DNA of 64,000 nt, taken from NCBI GenBank assembly GCA_944989445.1, contig CALYLW010000547.1, positions 124,001 through 188,000 of the forward strand. The letters run 5' to 3'. How positions within the stretch are numbered: the stretch's first letter is position 1; the number at the start of each line of letters is the position of its first letter. This document shows, one piece after another, positions 31,001 through 42,539 of the stretch. The DNA is from Ampullaceana balthica. Taxonomy: Eukaryota > Mollusca > Gastropoda > Lymnaeidae. The notes under the pieces are model-generated. The model did no database searches. It was not told where the DNA came from and saw only the letters and a list, made by a program, of their open reading frames with translations. Made by a program: the position numbers and the translations under genes.

Positions 31001-34000
31001 TTCCAGTGTTATTTCGATTTTCAATAAGTATTTTAATAAATGTTACTTTTGACACCATAAATTTCAATTTTTTGCTTTAATCGAAATTAACGATTAATTA
31101 ATCATTAATTTTTCAAAAGTTCGTTAACAGCCCTTAAAAAAAATCTTTATAGGACAGATTTTAGGTGCTTTATGTTATATCAATTAGAAGTTTCAAATGA
31201 CAGCTTAAAGTGGTTTCTCTGATCCTAAAAATCCTGGTCTATAAACACTGTTGTGGATTGCCTTCGTTTAGCCTACATTTGTAGCTATATCTGATACCAT
31301 AGCGGCCATCCATATATTACGTACGCAAGGAGGGGGAGGGTGGGTCTTAAATTAACGACATTTTGCATATGGATGCATACGGGGTGGGGGGGGGTCTCGA
31401 CTGAATGTGTACGTACGCACAACAAATTTAATTTGCATAATACTAAGCCTAGTAACGTAAATCGCTCTGGCTGCAAACGGCATTCGAGACCGACTGAGTC
31501 AAGACTGATATGCAATAATGGTAATCTTCAAATTAAAAAATGATTTTTTGGGGGGAAGGGGCATTTTTGTGACGTCATATTGGAAAAGGGGGGGGGGTCT
31601 AACTTTTTGTGACAACGCATGACCGATGAAAATCAGCCATAGTCGCGTGACATCATTAATGGACAGCCCCAAAGCTTTGACCCCCCCCCCACCCTAAAAG
31701 CAATATCTTGGAATTGAAAATTAGCATGATGCAAATCACTTTTTTGTCATTTAAGTTTAATTATGTATTTAGTGTAAGGCTGCACTCTAATATCTTAACT
31801 CATGTGAATCCATTGAAAACGTCATTAAATACATTTCAGGCAATCAAATATTTTAATGCGAATTTTTATTTGACGTCACATTTCTTAAACACCCCCTCCC
31901 CCTCATCACAAATGGGTGACCCTCCCCCGCCCCCTTTTTTTATGCATGTGACGTCATTTATGGACGGCTTCAAAGAGTAAAACCAATATCTTTTGACTCT
32001 GGCTTAAAATTTATTTTTTCCAAAAAAAAAGGGGGGGGCGATGAGCGAATTTGTACAGGCGCATAGGGAGGGAGGGGGTCTCGAAAATGTACGGGGTGCA
32101 ACAGGGGGAGGGGAGGGTACAAAAATATGAATTTTGTGCGTACGTAATATATCCCCATACTGTGACTTTCCCCACCAAAGAAAGTTATCCTATGTAATCA
32201 ACAGACATGAATGTTTTATTTCTTACCTGGCTCCGGCTCTTCACCAACTTCTTGCTTGTAGTATTCCACATCATCATCATCTGTCGGTGTCAAAGAAACT
32301 TAGTATCATAGTTTGTGGGAATAATTAGTTAATCTCAGAATATGTCTAGCAAAAACTATACGGTATATTTAGGCCTAGCAATAGCAAGAGAACTCTTTTA
32401 AGTCTTAAAGACATGTACAAATTATTCATGTAAAATACATGCACACTATAGAAGATAACCCTTTATTTAAATAAAAACTATTTTATCTACCTGAATCCTC
32501 ATTAGCATTAGCTTCAGCAGAGCTTGGCTTAACATCTTCTTCACTTTCCTTGTTGGCATCCGTCTCATTCATCCCTTCCAATGTCTTCTTGATGTGTTCC
32601 TTCTTAAGTTCTTCTTTCTTTCTTACATTGGCTTCTTGCCTCTGTTTCCTGGCCATTTTTTCCTTCCTTAAATAAGAAAATATATTCAAATACTGATTTG
32701 CCTAAAAAGCTAGAGGTTTAATTTAAAAGGTAACATAAAAAGCTTCCATTGCTCCAAACTTTCATTGCTAGTTCCTATGAATTCTTTAACTTTATTTGTC
32801 TTGTATAGTGTAAATTGTACTGTAGTAATGTCTTCCGAAAATCTCCCTTCTATTTCAGTTTCCCTGCTTTACTGTCAGTGTCTTTGGCTTACGGCTGACA
32901 ATCCCTCCACATTAATACTTACTGCTTCTGTTGCCTCATCAACTTGAGGGCTTCAAGTTCCTCCTCTGTTTTTTCTATCAAGGAATGGAAGAGAACATTT
33001 CCTCCTTCAAAACCTTCTTCTATCTTCACCAGCTGCAAACTCAACCGAGGACCAATCTCTTTCAATCTGGAAATTATTTTAATTAAACTTCATTAATTTA
33101 TTTTAATTAAACTTCATTAATTTATTTTAATTAAACTTCATTAATTAATTCATTAATTTATTCACTAATTTTAACTCAAACCTGAAACACTAATGTGAAC
33201 ATTTAACATTTAATACTGCAATATAGTAATATAGGATATCTGAAGATCAATTGTAAAATAAAAGTCAGGCTTCATTTGGTATAAAATATTAACACTGACA
33301 ACTTTCAGTCAATAACACAATTTTGTAATGTCAATGGGTCTGAGTCAATGTTTCACAAAGTTGATATTCATTTAGTTTGAAAACTGCAAAATATTTATGA
33401 ACATCTGATTTTAAACTGACTTTTGTCATTGAAAAGTTTTGCTTCCTACCCACAGAATTAAGTTAACAGGTAAGCAGACATTACCAGCAAAAATAGAAAC
33501 ATTGACAAATCTAACATAGACAGTGATTGGTCAGATGTGGCTGGTTGTGAAATGAGATGTTGTGGAAGGGGTGGATAATGGAAGGGATGTAGAATTGAAA
33601 CAGGATGGAGACTGACCACCAATGTTCCCTTTAAGCTGCACGGCTGCGCAGATATCTGACCGACGCCGTGCTCAGTTTAGATTTACAGCGCGGCAATTTT
33701 GTAAAATAATGTACAAAAAATGGATGCTGCGCACACGAGTTTTTTTTTAGTTTGCACACGCACCAACAAACCTTAGAGGGAACATTGCTGACCACCTGAC
33801 CTAGGTAGCCAATGTTCCTGGACGAGGCTAGCAGAATTATGAAAGAGACTTTGTAGTCATGAATCAAAGATACGAGAAATGATGCAGAGGTTAGGAAACT
33901 TGGGAAATGCATGTGGAGATTAACAACTGCTACCACTTGTATGTAACATATTTCTCCAATTCAGCAATGTTATCTTTCACATCTACAAAATGCATTTTGA

Positions 34001-37000
34001 TAAAGTTTTTTTTTAATTACATATATTACAGGAACGTGTCTAGCATATAGGCTTCACATTAAGGTTGTTAACGGTTAACCGGTCCTCAGATCAGGACCGG
34101 CCCTGTTTAATCAGGACTGGTTAACCGCAACTTCAATAAGCTTATTACATGGAGTTCGTTTTTGTTATGTTATGGTTAAGATGCAGGGCACCATACGAGA
34201 CTAATGCGAGCGACGGTGACTTCAAATCGCTTTCTCCATATTCCGGTATATAAATAATATACACGTCATCACTATTAGTTTAGTTCGCCTACGGCTAAGG
34301 AATGATTTTTTAATCTTCAATTTGCTTAGTTGTCGCAGCACTGTACAAGAGCTAACACACAGTGCGCGTTTGATGTGAACAACGGTCACGTTCAAGGTCG
34401 TGGCTGTTACTATTTATATATTGTAATAGAATCATTACACATATAAGCTGACCATAGAGTACAATTATAATTAAAGAGAGGAATGTAACTGTTAACAATT
34501 TCGGATAATGTTCTTGAACTGTGGAACCAGTTTACTGGTTGTGATTCGCATGACTGCATTCAAATTGCAGTCAGTCAACATCGATCTGTTCTTAGACTTG
34601 TTTATTTTCATGCAAGAAAAAGCTTGCTCACAGATGTATGTGGAGACAAATAGTGACACAAGTTTGGCAGCTGAGTTTTTAAGTGTGGAAATGCTGCTGG
34701 TAAACATCCATAAAACTCCAGCAGAAGAACTGACTTGAAATACTCCTTAAGGTCATAATCTGCTTGTAAGTCAAGTAGCTCTAACTGTATATCCTCTGAT
34801 GCTAAAGCAGCTTCTGCACTAAATGGCGAACTGAGGATATTGAAGAGTGGTTCCAGGTTCTTAGAATCATGGAACATCATTTCAAATTCCACAGCCAAGA
34901 CATCCAACTGAGCCTTGTACTTCTCAGCCTTTTCACCAGAAATGATTTTCTGTTGCAGCAAAGGGAAATGGCAAAACCTGTTTTTCACCTGCTTGACTGG
35001 AGAACAGGGAGAGCTTTCCCTGAAATGATTTAACATGCACATATATTTCATGTTCAAACAAGCTATTGCTCTAAAGTTTGACATTCAGTTCATTCAATTT
35101 TTCCATGTCAATGGCAAACATGAAGTCTGACTTCCACTCTTCATTAACATGTTTAGTAACAAAGTCATAAACAAAAACCTTGAGCTCCAGGAACATAACT
35201 ATTTCTTCCTTGAGATCCCACACTCGCCTCAATATCTTTCCCAGGCTCAGTCAGCGGACTCTGCTGTGGTAGATAATTTCAAGCAGTGCCCTAAACTGCA
35301 TGTGGTTAAGTGCCCTGGCTCTGATGAGGTTTATCACGCTGGCAACTGGGTCAATAGCATGCTTGATATTCAACGCAGCTCTACAAAGACTTGTCTAATG
35401 GATGACACAGTGGGGAGGTAAGAGTGTATTGTAAGGATGTTCTTCTTTAATTTTATTTTGTATCAACTTCACAAGACCTACGTCTTTTCCAGTCAAATCA
35501 CGCGCTTCATCGGTTGTTACACTTGCTATCTTGTTCACCACCAACCCAGTTCTTTTAACACATTTCTCAACAGCTCTGAATAAATCCTGGCCTGGAGTTG
35601 TGTCTTTGGGTGGCTCAACACTAAGTAATTCTTTAGTAAGCTTCAAACGATTTTTTATTCCCCGTATTAATACCAACACTTGCGCTATGTCCTGTATATC
35701 GGTACTTTTGTCCAAGGCAAGAGAGTACCACAAAAAGTCTTTGCTTGCATCTCAAAGTTAGTGCATCAAATTTTCGATATTTTTTTTCAACACGCCTGGC
35801 TTGAGTTCTCCTTGATAAAGAAATGCTGTCAAATTTTGTTTTCACTTCTGGAAACATAATGCTAGCTGCATCTGACAAGCATTCTTTGATGAACTTGCTG
35901 CCAGAAAAAAACTACCTGTTCCGTTTTACAATCTTATGGGACGTTACCAAACTGGCTTCGGTTGCAGCATCTTGTATTAAAGACTGTTTGGTGAAAACAT
36001 TTCGCTGCTTCTTTAAATTATTAACCAACTCCTGACAATTCCTTTTTCTATCTTCGTTCGTTAAATTGTGCCCGAAATCCAAATGTTTTGTTTGGTGATG
36101 TCTTTTTAAGTTGTACTCCTTAAAGACACTCACACACTTTTTTTTTGGCAGCAATCATGGTTAAATCAACGTCTATTCACTTTGAATTACAATCTTTACA
36201 AAACCGCCATTATGTAAATAGTAAACAAAAGCCACTTCTGGTTGAGCTGACATGCAGTTTCGAATAAAGATGTTAATAATAAATAATGATCATTAATCAA
36301 TTATTGAGCACAAAAAAAACTATTTAATATTCCTAGATTCAAATCAAATACTCAGATTAAAATTTTTAAAATATAGCGAAAATTCTCAACAAATTTAATT
36401 AACATTGACATAAGATCACAAAGCATGTACATGCCTGCGGGCCGCATAATATACTCTGGCGGGCCGCCATGCGGCCCGCGGGCCGTAGTATGCCCCCCCC
36501 CTGATTTATAACATCATTTTTATGGGCTCATTGATATTTAGCAAAGTTTAAATTAATTCAATATCAATATGTAATATACCTTATGGCATTAACTGCATTC
36601 CTGGTAACTCCTCTGCCCTTGACATTCTGAGTCACAGTGACCTGATTATGTGGACCATCTTGTTCCCCCTCACTGTCTGACTGACCCCTGGGAAAATTGA
36701 AGTCATTTATTTCCCAATAATAAACTCAAACATAATAAGAAATGCATTCATGATGTTCATTTCTTAGAGAAACAAATGACAACTTGGCATCAAGATTAAT
36801 ATCATTTCTCAGTGGCAAGGTTTGCAATAATATAAAACAATTAAAGATTAAAAAGAGAAATAAATTGTTACCCCACAAAATCATCACAAAACTGAAATGT
36901 ATGTTTTCTTTCTGTGCTGTTCAAATGTGAACACTTTAAGGGTGATACAAAGAACTAAATGAAATAGGATCTATTCATACACTTACTTACCAAGAGATGA

Positions 37001-40000
37001 CTAGAGAAACCTTTTATGTATGAAGGTGTGAAATAAAGACAATTTTTTTTAAATTATCAGACTTACTTCTCCATAAAGAGGTCAGCAATATCTTCATGGT
37101 GACCCAAATTTGGTAATTTAGACTTCATCAGTTTCTTCATGGCTCTACTAACACCAGTCGGGACTACTTTCATAGTGCTGGGGGAAATAAAGGGCTTTAA
37201 CTTATACATGGGTGACCAAAGGGAAACAAGCACAATAAAGAAAATCAACAAAGTGATAGTGGTAAACTGAATCCTGACAATGAGGCCATAGACAGCTACA
37301 CAATCTAGAACGAAAGGGTGGGTGGACAGTGCGTGTACTGTGTGCTTAAGTTTAGAACCAAGTGGTGGGTGGACAGTGTGTGTACTGTGTGCTTAAGTCT
37401 AGAACCAAATGGGTGGACAGTGTGTGTACTGTGTACTTAAGTCTAGTCTAGAAACAAACGGTTGGTGGACAGTATGTGTACTGTGTACTTAAGTCTAGAA
37501 CCAAACGAGTGGACAGTGTGTGTACTGTGTACTTAAGTCTAGAAACAAACAGTGGGTGGACAGTGTGTGTACGAGTGGACAGTGTGTGTACTGTGTACTT
37601 AAGTCTAGAAACAAACAGTGGGTGGACAGTGTGTGTACTGTGTGCTTAAGTCTAGAACCAAGTGGTGGGTGGACGGTGTGTGTACTGTGTGCTAAAGTCT
37701 AGAACCAAAGGGAGGGTGGACAGCGAGTGTGTACTGTGTGCTTCAGTTCATTTCCTTAAAAATGCATGGGCTTTTTATTGGATCAGGCTGATTCTTTGGC
37801 TGCACATTTTAAAATGTTTAGAGTAAATTATGATCCTCTACTATTCTTGTGAAAGCTTCCATGATGATTTTGTGAATGTTGGATAAAAGTGGCTCAAACT
37901 TTTGGGGGATAAAAGGAAATAATCTATTATTTTTAACAAATGAAGCCAAAAATCTTTCTATCATTGTATTTCACAGTTAAGCTGTTGAGACTAACAAATA
38001 TCCTTTAGGATAAAGCTTTTATAAACTATCAAAACTCTACTTCCTACCAAAGAATCAAAATATAAAAATTAAACTGTTTAGCCATTACTCGAAATTTAAC
38101 TTGAGAAATCATGCAGCTTAAACTAAAATCTGATGTAAATGATACAAGTTTTTTTTAATTTTTTTTTAATTGCAATTTTGTTTTGACTTATGCAGAGTAG
38201 TTTGAGATTAAGAGACACTTAGCTAATTTAACCAAGCTGATGAAATGTTGTTATTAAAAATGTTGGTGTTTGTTGAGTGCTTGCTGTTCAACCAAAAGGA
38301 AAGCAACTCAAGACTAAGCCAGTAACCAAAAGGTAAGCAACTCAAGACTAAGCCAGTAACCAAAAGGTAGGCAACTCAAGACTAAGCCAGTAACCAAAAG
38401 GTAAGCAACTCAAGACTAAGCCAGTAACCAAAAGGTAAGCAACTCAAGACTAAGCCAAGTAACCAAAAGGCAGGCAACTCAAGACTAAGCCAGTAACCAA
38501 AAGGTAGGCAACTCAAGACTAAGCCAGTAACCAAAAGGTAGGCAACTCAAGACTAACCCAAGTCTAAACACCATATGTTTTATCAAATTCTGTTTTCACA
38601 TTTAAATGAATTGTCATCAACAATGAATCTAAATGCAAAGTTTCAGCCCTCTTGTTAAACAGGAATTGAGGTGTGATTTAAATTACCAAATTTGTGGCAG
38701 ACACAAAGTTTGGTGAGCTGAATAATGATGTAAGTGTCAGTGTTTGTGACAGGTGAAGTGAGTATTAATAATTAATTCATCTGAGCCATACTGTCAAAAG
38801 TCTTATATGTCATTTTGTCATTTGTCATCTTGCATATAAGTGCACCTTGTGATATACACAACACATGAAGCGAAATAAAAAATATGAGGACAGACTTCTG
38901 CAATATTTATCTACTTACTAGTGTCGTATATCCAGTGCTTTATTTTCAGCATCGTAATTTACCAAAACTGTTCTTCTCATATTATTCAACTTCACCTAAG
39001 GGATACATTAAAAAAATGTATAAGTTTAATATTTTTATTTTAAACTTATGGATCATAATACCAACATCATAAGTTTAGAAACTACAAAAGTAAAATTAAA
39101 CAATTTACTTATAAAAATAATGTTAAAAACCTTGTCTTTTAGCTACATTACTATAAAAAGAAATAAAGTTAGACTTACTGTATTAGGGTTAATAGAAGGA
39201 AACATATTCTTAAAAGTAACATTCATAAGTTTGTTTTCCATTGTGTCTGAGGGAATGTTAGTCACCATGACAGCATGATTGGCAAACAATTTGGACTCCA
39301 CATCAGGGTGCTTTTGAAATGAGAGGACATCCTTCGATAAGCAGAATTCATTCACTTTAAATGTTAGCGTCGGGCCCCTCGGAACACAAATAAGCTTCAT
39401 ATATGTGGCAATGTCTGTCTTTGTAAATGTAATAAAGTGTGATACGTGAAGTGGTCCAGCAATGGTGAGGAAGTCTTTCATCACATTTTTCTTACGTACC
39501 TTAAATAATAAAAATAATTTTAAAAAATAAAAAATTGTCATCTCTTGAAACATAGTTAAATAGTAAATTAATCGTATATAGTTTAAAAGAAATATATTTA
39601 TTCCTAATGCAACACTCATGTCATAGACAGAAATTGTGCTCTGGATACGACCTTCACTGGAGAAGGAGCCATTTACTGAATGGATTCCTGTACCATCTGT
39701 ATAGGGCTAGGTTTCTGGCTTTTACACACATGGAAAAGAAAAACACTGCTAATAATGCAGCATAATTTAATGAATAGATTTTAGTCTTCAAGACTGAGCA
39801 ATATTTAAATGTTATTTAATTCTTTTGTTAGTAATTACCCTCAAACTTGATGCTGTATATGGTTCCATAATTTTTCTGACATCGAATACAAGATCTTTGA
39901 CTGTTCTGCCAACATGACCTCTATGAAAAACAAATGAGTGTGGAGCTTTAAGATAGACTTCCTCTTCATTTCCAGTTGTTGGTTGACCAGCTTTTGCATT

Positions 40001-40024
40001 GCGAGCTGCCTTTCCTTTCTTGCC
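27726..40024 (-). CDS. PPAN: Peter Pan / PPAN (Ssf1-like) ribosome biogenesis factor
   Basis: Nine coding exons join in phase on the minus strand: 40024-39839, 39499-39179, 38995-38919, 37177-37067, 36687-36580, 33066-32923, 32666-32491, 32280-32227 and 28081-27726. The total is 1533 nt, 510 residues and a stop. Family members are nucleolar Brix-domain proteins needed to mature the pre-60S ribosomal particle. Family hallmarks in order: PHSFVFHRGHVGRTVKDL and KIMEPYTASSLRVRKKN near the start; GPTLTFKVNEF; MFPSINPNTVKLNNMRR; KVVPTGVSRAMKKL; the Brix signature EIGPRLSLQLVKIEEG at about residues 271-286; a Lys/Glu-rich linker; the acidic DDDDVEYY block; and a long Lys/Arg-rich nucleolar-type tail. 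Length fits the family, as I recall about 470 residues in human. Only the short first coding exon with the initiator Met is missing; it must lie upstream of 40024. No stops or frameshifts, so the gene appears functional. Confidence 0.95.
28122..28330. repeat. 23-bp minisatellite, 9 copies, in PPAN intron h-i
   Basis: AACAAATTATGACAACAATC plus ACA. It starts about 40 bases from the acceptor of the last PPAN exon. Confidence 0.94.
28564..28748. mobile_element. hAT MITE, copy 1, with perfect 8-bp target duplication
   Basis: Ends CAATGTTCCCTCTAAG and CTTAAAGGGAACATTG are inverted. CTACCATG flanks both sides (28556-28563 and 28749-28756). No coding capacity; in a PPAN intron. Confidence 0.92.
28960..30987 (-). 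mobile_element. hAT transposon remnant (ZBED5/FAM200-like transposase)
   Basis: Ends CAGTGGTTCGCAACC and GGTTCTCAACTTG...CACTG are inverted. The minus strand at 30690-30360 encodes HWPKRLVNKEGG, FEEINQLNSSLQGKQKH, a break, and KKLDLCKTRLFLGNF, like the ZBED5/FAM200-type hAT transposases. The rest is eroded. A 23-base near-perfect palindrome (CCGCGGATCAC/GTGATCCGCGG) sits at 30943-30965. No clear target duplication. Confidence 0.75.
31305..32155. mobile_element. Palindromic GGCCATCCATA element, G/C-run rich
   Basis: Left end CCATCCATATATTACGTACG and right end CGTACGTAATATATCCCC are inverted. Inside are long G or C runs and repeated TGACGTCA-type phrases, as in the GGGGCCGTCC family. It lies between PPAN exon h and the larger hAT element. 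Confidence 0.6.
32227..32280 (-). CDS. PPAN: PPAN exon h (micro-exon)
   Basis: 54-nt exon encoding the conserved acidic DDDDVEYYKQEVGEEPEP block. Acceptor ACCGACAG, donor CAG/GTAAGA. Two bases in, one base out, matching both neighbours. Confidence 0.93.
32491..32666 (-). CDS. PPAN: PPAN exon g
   Basis: 176 nt; Lys/Glu-rich coiled-coil-like segment MARKQRQEANVRKKEELKKE and on to SSAEANANEDS. Acceptor TTATTTAAG, donor CAG/GTAGAT. Confidence 0.92.
32923..33066 (-). CDS. PPAN: PPAN exon f
   Basis: 144 nt beginning LKEIGPRLSLQLVKIEEG, the diagnostic end of the Brix domain, and ending EALKLMRQQK. Acceptor TAATTTCCAG, donor GCA/GTAAGT. The preceding intron carries a 24-bp AT-rich repeat close to this acceptor. 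Confidence 0.95.
33067..33175. repeat. 24-bp AT-rich tandem repeat
   Basis: TTTTAATTAAACTTCATTAA with TTTA, about three to four copies, directly upstream of the PPAN exon f acceptor. Confidence 0.85.
33620..33787. mobile_element. hAT MITE, copy 2, with perfect 8-bp target duplication
   Basis: Same ends as 28564-28748 (CAATGTTCCCTTTAAG / GGGAACATTG), in opposite orientation. CTGACCAC flanks at 33612-33619 and 33788-33795. In PPAN intron e-f. Confidence 0.92.
34480..36500 (-). mobile_element. hAT transposon (GTF2IRD2-like transposase), decayed
   Basis: Minus-strand order: terminal GC-rich GGCATACTACGGCCCGCGGG (about 36480); N-terminal finger region YNLKRHHQTKHLDFGH (36110); SDAASIMFPEVKTKF (35870); WYSLALDKSTDIQDIAQVLV (35730); RTGLVVNKIASVTTDEARDL (35560); MKYMCMLNHFRE and QVKNRFCHFPLLQQ (35000); and the hAT dimerisation region FVSTYICEQAFSCMKINKSK with RSMLTDCNLNAVMRI (34650). 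Frames shift several times; inactive. Confidence 0.82.
36580..36687 (-). CDS. PPAN: PPAN exon e
   Basis: 108 nt: an acidic GQSDSEGEQDGPHNQ stretch followed by KGRGVTRNAVNAIR, aligning with the variable linker before the last Brix strand. Acceptor TTTTCCCAG, donor AAG/GTATAT. Confidence 0.93.
37067..37177 (-). CDS. PPAN: PPAN exon d
   Basis: 111 nt beginning TMKVVPTGVSRAMKKLMKSK. Acceptor TTTCCCCCAG, donor GAA/GTAAGT. One base in, two bases out. Confidence 0.94.
37300..37745. repeat. About 44-bp tandem repeat, 10 copies (PPAN intron c-d)
   Basis: GGTGGACAGTGTGTGTACTG then TGTGCTTAAGTCTAGAACCA, with length variants from deletions inside units. Confidence 0.92.
38288..38565. repeat. 34-bp tandem repeat, 8 copies (PPAN intron c-d)
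   Basis: AACCAAAAGGTAAGCAACTC then AAGACTAAGCCAGT. Each + strand copy contains AGGTAAG, a consensus 5' splice site, but on the strand opposite to PPAN. Confidence 0.94.
38919..38995 (-). CDS. PPAN: PPAN exon c
   Basis: 77 nt: VKLNNMRRTVLVNYDAEN and on to IRH plus two bases. Acceptor ATCCCTTAG, donor CTA/GTAAGT. Found because the family has about 29 residues between the flanking exons that were otherwise missing; phases then closed exactly. Confidence 0.93.
39179..39499 (-). CDS. PPAN: PPAN exon b
   Basis: 107 codons, phase 0 both ends, from VRKKNVMKDFLTIAGP to MFPSINPNT. Acceptor TTATTTAAG, donor ACA/GTAAGT. Core of the Brix domain, including GPTLTFKV. Confidence 0.95.
39839..40024 (-). CDS. 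PPAN: PPAN exon a (first found)
   Basis: 62 codons, phase 0 at both ends, acceptor ATCAACAG, donor AGG/GTAATT. Opens with a basic GKKGKAARNAK stretch and contains the start of the Brix domain (PHSFVFHRG). The initiator Met should be in a separate upstream exon that I could not find. Confidence 0.92.
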
Positions 40025-40286
40025 CTGTTGATTTAGTAGTTTTAACAATTTTAAGTAACATACATTATTTAGCTTTGCACAGAGTTTAGTTATGATTGTG
40101 ACTATATTCATCCTTTAGTGTTCATTATTAATGGACTGAGAGGTAAAATGTTTATTAGGTGCAATATCATTGCATTTGATTTTGACTATAGAATACCTAA
40201 AGGATGACATTAATATTTTTTTTTATAATTCATGGCATTATAGAAGAAGTATTTTAAAGAACCAGACTCCAAGTAACATAAAATGC

Positions 40287-40390
40287 AAAATACACAAACA
40301 AATTGTGCAAGGAAAACAATAAATTTGAGCTTTAAACTAACAGTCGTGCCAAATTTATTGTTTTCATTGCACAATTTGTTTGTGTATATT
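40287..40390. repeat. Inverted repeat with about 37-bp arms
   Basis: AATACACAAACAAATTGTGC and onward is mirrored at 40351-40390 (GCACAATTTGTTTGTGTAT), loop about 25 bases. It lies just upstream of the first PPAN exon found. Confidence 0.8.
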
Positions 40391-40719
40391 GTATTTTATT
40401 TAAAAGCTTTATCGCAGTCCCATTCTATATGTATATTAATCCGAGTAACATATAATTGAAACATCATTCAACTTTAACCACAGTTTAACATCAGTTATCA
40501 ATTTTTTCATCTCTCTGTTTATAGTATCTGTTGCATGATCAATAATCAGATTACATGTATTTTAGATTATATTATACTAGCAACAAAGCCCGTCCAAGGA
40601 CTGGAATAAGTGTAAGGTGACATGTGAAGTTCATGGTAGGACAGCACAACATCCTCATCAACTGACTCCAAAATGAAACGTCACCAGTCGTCGTTTCAAC
40701 CAGAGGCTTTGTCCAGAGA

Positions 40720-41000
40720 CCCTACCTCCCCCGTCTGTACAGAGACCATACCTCCTCCCTCCACACTGCGGTCAATGTAGAGACCGTACCCCCCCCCCAA
40801 ATCGTGGTCTGTCCAGAGACCCTACCTCCCCACCACCGTGATTTGTCGAGAGACCCTACCTCCCCCCACACACGGTGGTCTGTCCAGAGACCCTACCTCC
40901 CCACCACCGCAATTTGTCGAGAGACCCTACCTCCCCCCCACACCATGGTCTGTCTAGAGACCCTACCTCCCCACCACCGCGATTTATCGAAAGACCCGCT
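40720..41000. repeat. About 60-bp C-rich tandem repeat
   Basis: GTCCAGAGACCCTACCTCCC followed by CACC-rich spacers, about five alternating units. Confidence 0.85.
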
Positions 41001-41009
41001 GTCTCGTCC

Positions 41010-41580
41010 GGCCTTACGAGTGTATCACGTCAAAAATACTATACATTATAGTTATAATAAATAACCCGTAAAAACAAAGTTTTTGACTACAAATCCCAAA
41101 GTGCATTGCTCAAAATAAACTCTTAGAAAAAAAAATGCACCAAAAATAACTCGTTTTGAACGTCGTTCAATATGTAAATGAGATTTAATTTTTCTCCGCT
41201 AGTAATTGGCTGTAGGAATCTGTAGGAGTTTAAGGGACCAATCGCAAGCGATGACCGCACAGAAAATTGCCTTTTATTACATAGGATGAGTAAATACTCT
41301 CAAATCATTTTAAAGGTATTTTGCTCTATTGACACATAATATTTTTAAGTGAAGTTTAATCATGAGCTACCTGTAATATTTATACTATATCATCATATAT
41401 TTGTTTATCAATAATAATTTTGTCTTGTTAACTGATTCAGTGATATTACAACTGATATAAAGACACTCTATAGGGCACAAGCTAAACATGGTTTATGATG
41501 ACAAGATTTGTTTATGCCTTCCCAAAATCTTAACTCAGTCATTATCATTTTATAAAACTATACTTGTATAGTATAATTCA
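41010..41580. other. No gene recognised; possible PPAN 5' region
   Basis: A CCAAT-containing phrase (GGGACCAATCGCAAGCGATG, 41234-41253) sits here, but no initiator exon could be joined to PPAN. Otherwise AT-rich. Confidence 0.3.
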
Positions 41581-41584
41581 TAGA

Positions 41585-42530
41585 CTGCAAACTATATATA
41601 TATATGGCATCCGTTCATCCTCAGGGGACGATGGCGTTGACTCCTCCTCCTCTTCCCCCCTTCCCCTTTCTCCTGGCTCTTCTCTCTTCGTTCCTGGCAG
41701 TGAGGGTAGCTTTCGCAACTTGAATGCCCTCACAACTTTTGAATGCCAGAGTGTGCACTCCTCGGCAATGGACTCCCACATTTTTTGATTGGACATGTCT
41801 TTCTTGCAGACGTCCTTGTAGAGCAGGCAGGGGCGACCTCTTTTCCTCACACCAGTTGCCAGCTCGCCATAAAGCAGTGCTCTTGGATTTCGCTCCGGGC
41901 CCATCCTGTGAACATGGCCCAACCACCGCAGGCGCCTCTTACTCAGGATTGAGTGCATACTCAGCATATGGCTCCTCCCGTGTACCTCCACATTTGTGAT
42001 TTTATCCTGCCACTTGATGTGTAGGATCCTACGCAAGCATCGCAAGTGGAAACTGTTAAGCTGCTTTGTTTGCTTGGCATAGGTCGTCCAGCACTCACTG
42101 CCATAAAGGAGTGTGCTGAGAACGCAGTCCTGGTACACAGTGATTTTCGTCCTATTAGTGAGCTGCGCATTGTTCCACACTCTTTGATTTAGCCTTGCCA
42201 TTAAAGATGCAGCCTTTCCGATTCTGGTTTCTATTTCTTTGCCATGGAGAATGTGCTTGTGATGCTGCTGCCAAGATAGGTGAAATCCTCGACAACATCC
42301 AAGGTGTTTCCCTCAATGGAGATTGCTGGGAGGCAGTCTGTGCCCTGTCTCATAATGTTGATCTTTTTGAGGCTTATCGTTAGACCGAATTCCTTGCATG
42401 CCTCTGAGGATTTATTGACCAGCTGTTGGAGTCTTATCTCTGTATGTGAGGTGAGAGCTGCGTCATCCACGAAGAGCAACTCTGATTAATACAGTTTCCA
42501 CTTTGCACGGAGCCGACTGATGTTATATAG
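41585..42530 (-). mobile_element. LINE family B, second copy, 5'-truncated in RT
   Basis: Minus strand: LLFVDDAALTSHTEIRLQQL (42480, the catalytic FVDD box), EACKEFGLTISLKK, VEDFTYLGSSI, a frame shift, RLNQRVWNNAQLTNRTKI, LYGSECWTTYAKQTKQL, SKRRLRWLGHVHRMGPERNP and GRPCLLYKDVCKKDM. It lacks the final zinc finger and ends ACGGATGCC followed by (TA)n at 41600-41609. Better preserved than the 2516-5945 copy. Confidence 0.87.
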
Positions 42531-42539
42531 GCTTCCAAA

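Noticed and set aside
34492..36154. A functional host gene with a BED/hAT fold in the PPAN intron
   Set aside because: Repeated frameshifts and stops between conserved blocks, and a transposon-like GC-rich terminus.
41564..42489. Plus-strand frames over LINE B2
   Set aside because: Shadows of the minus-strand reverse transcriptase.
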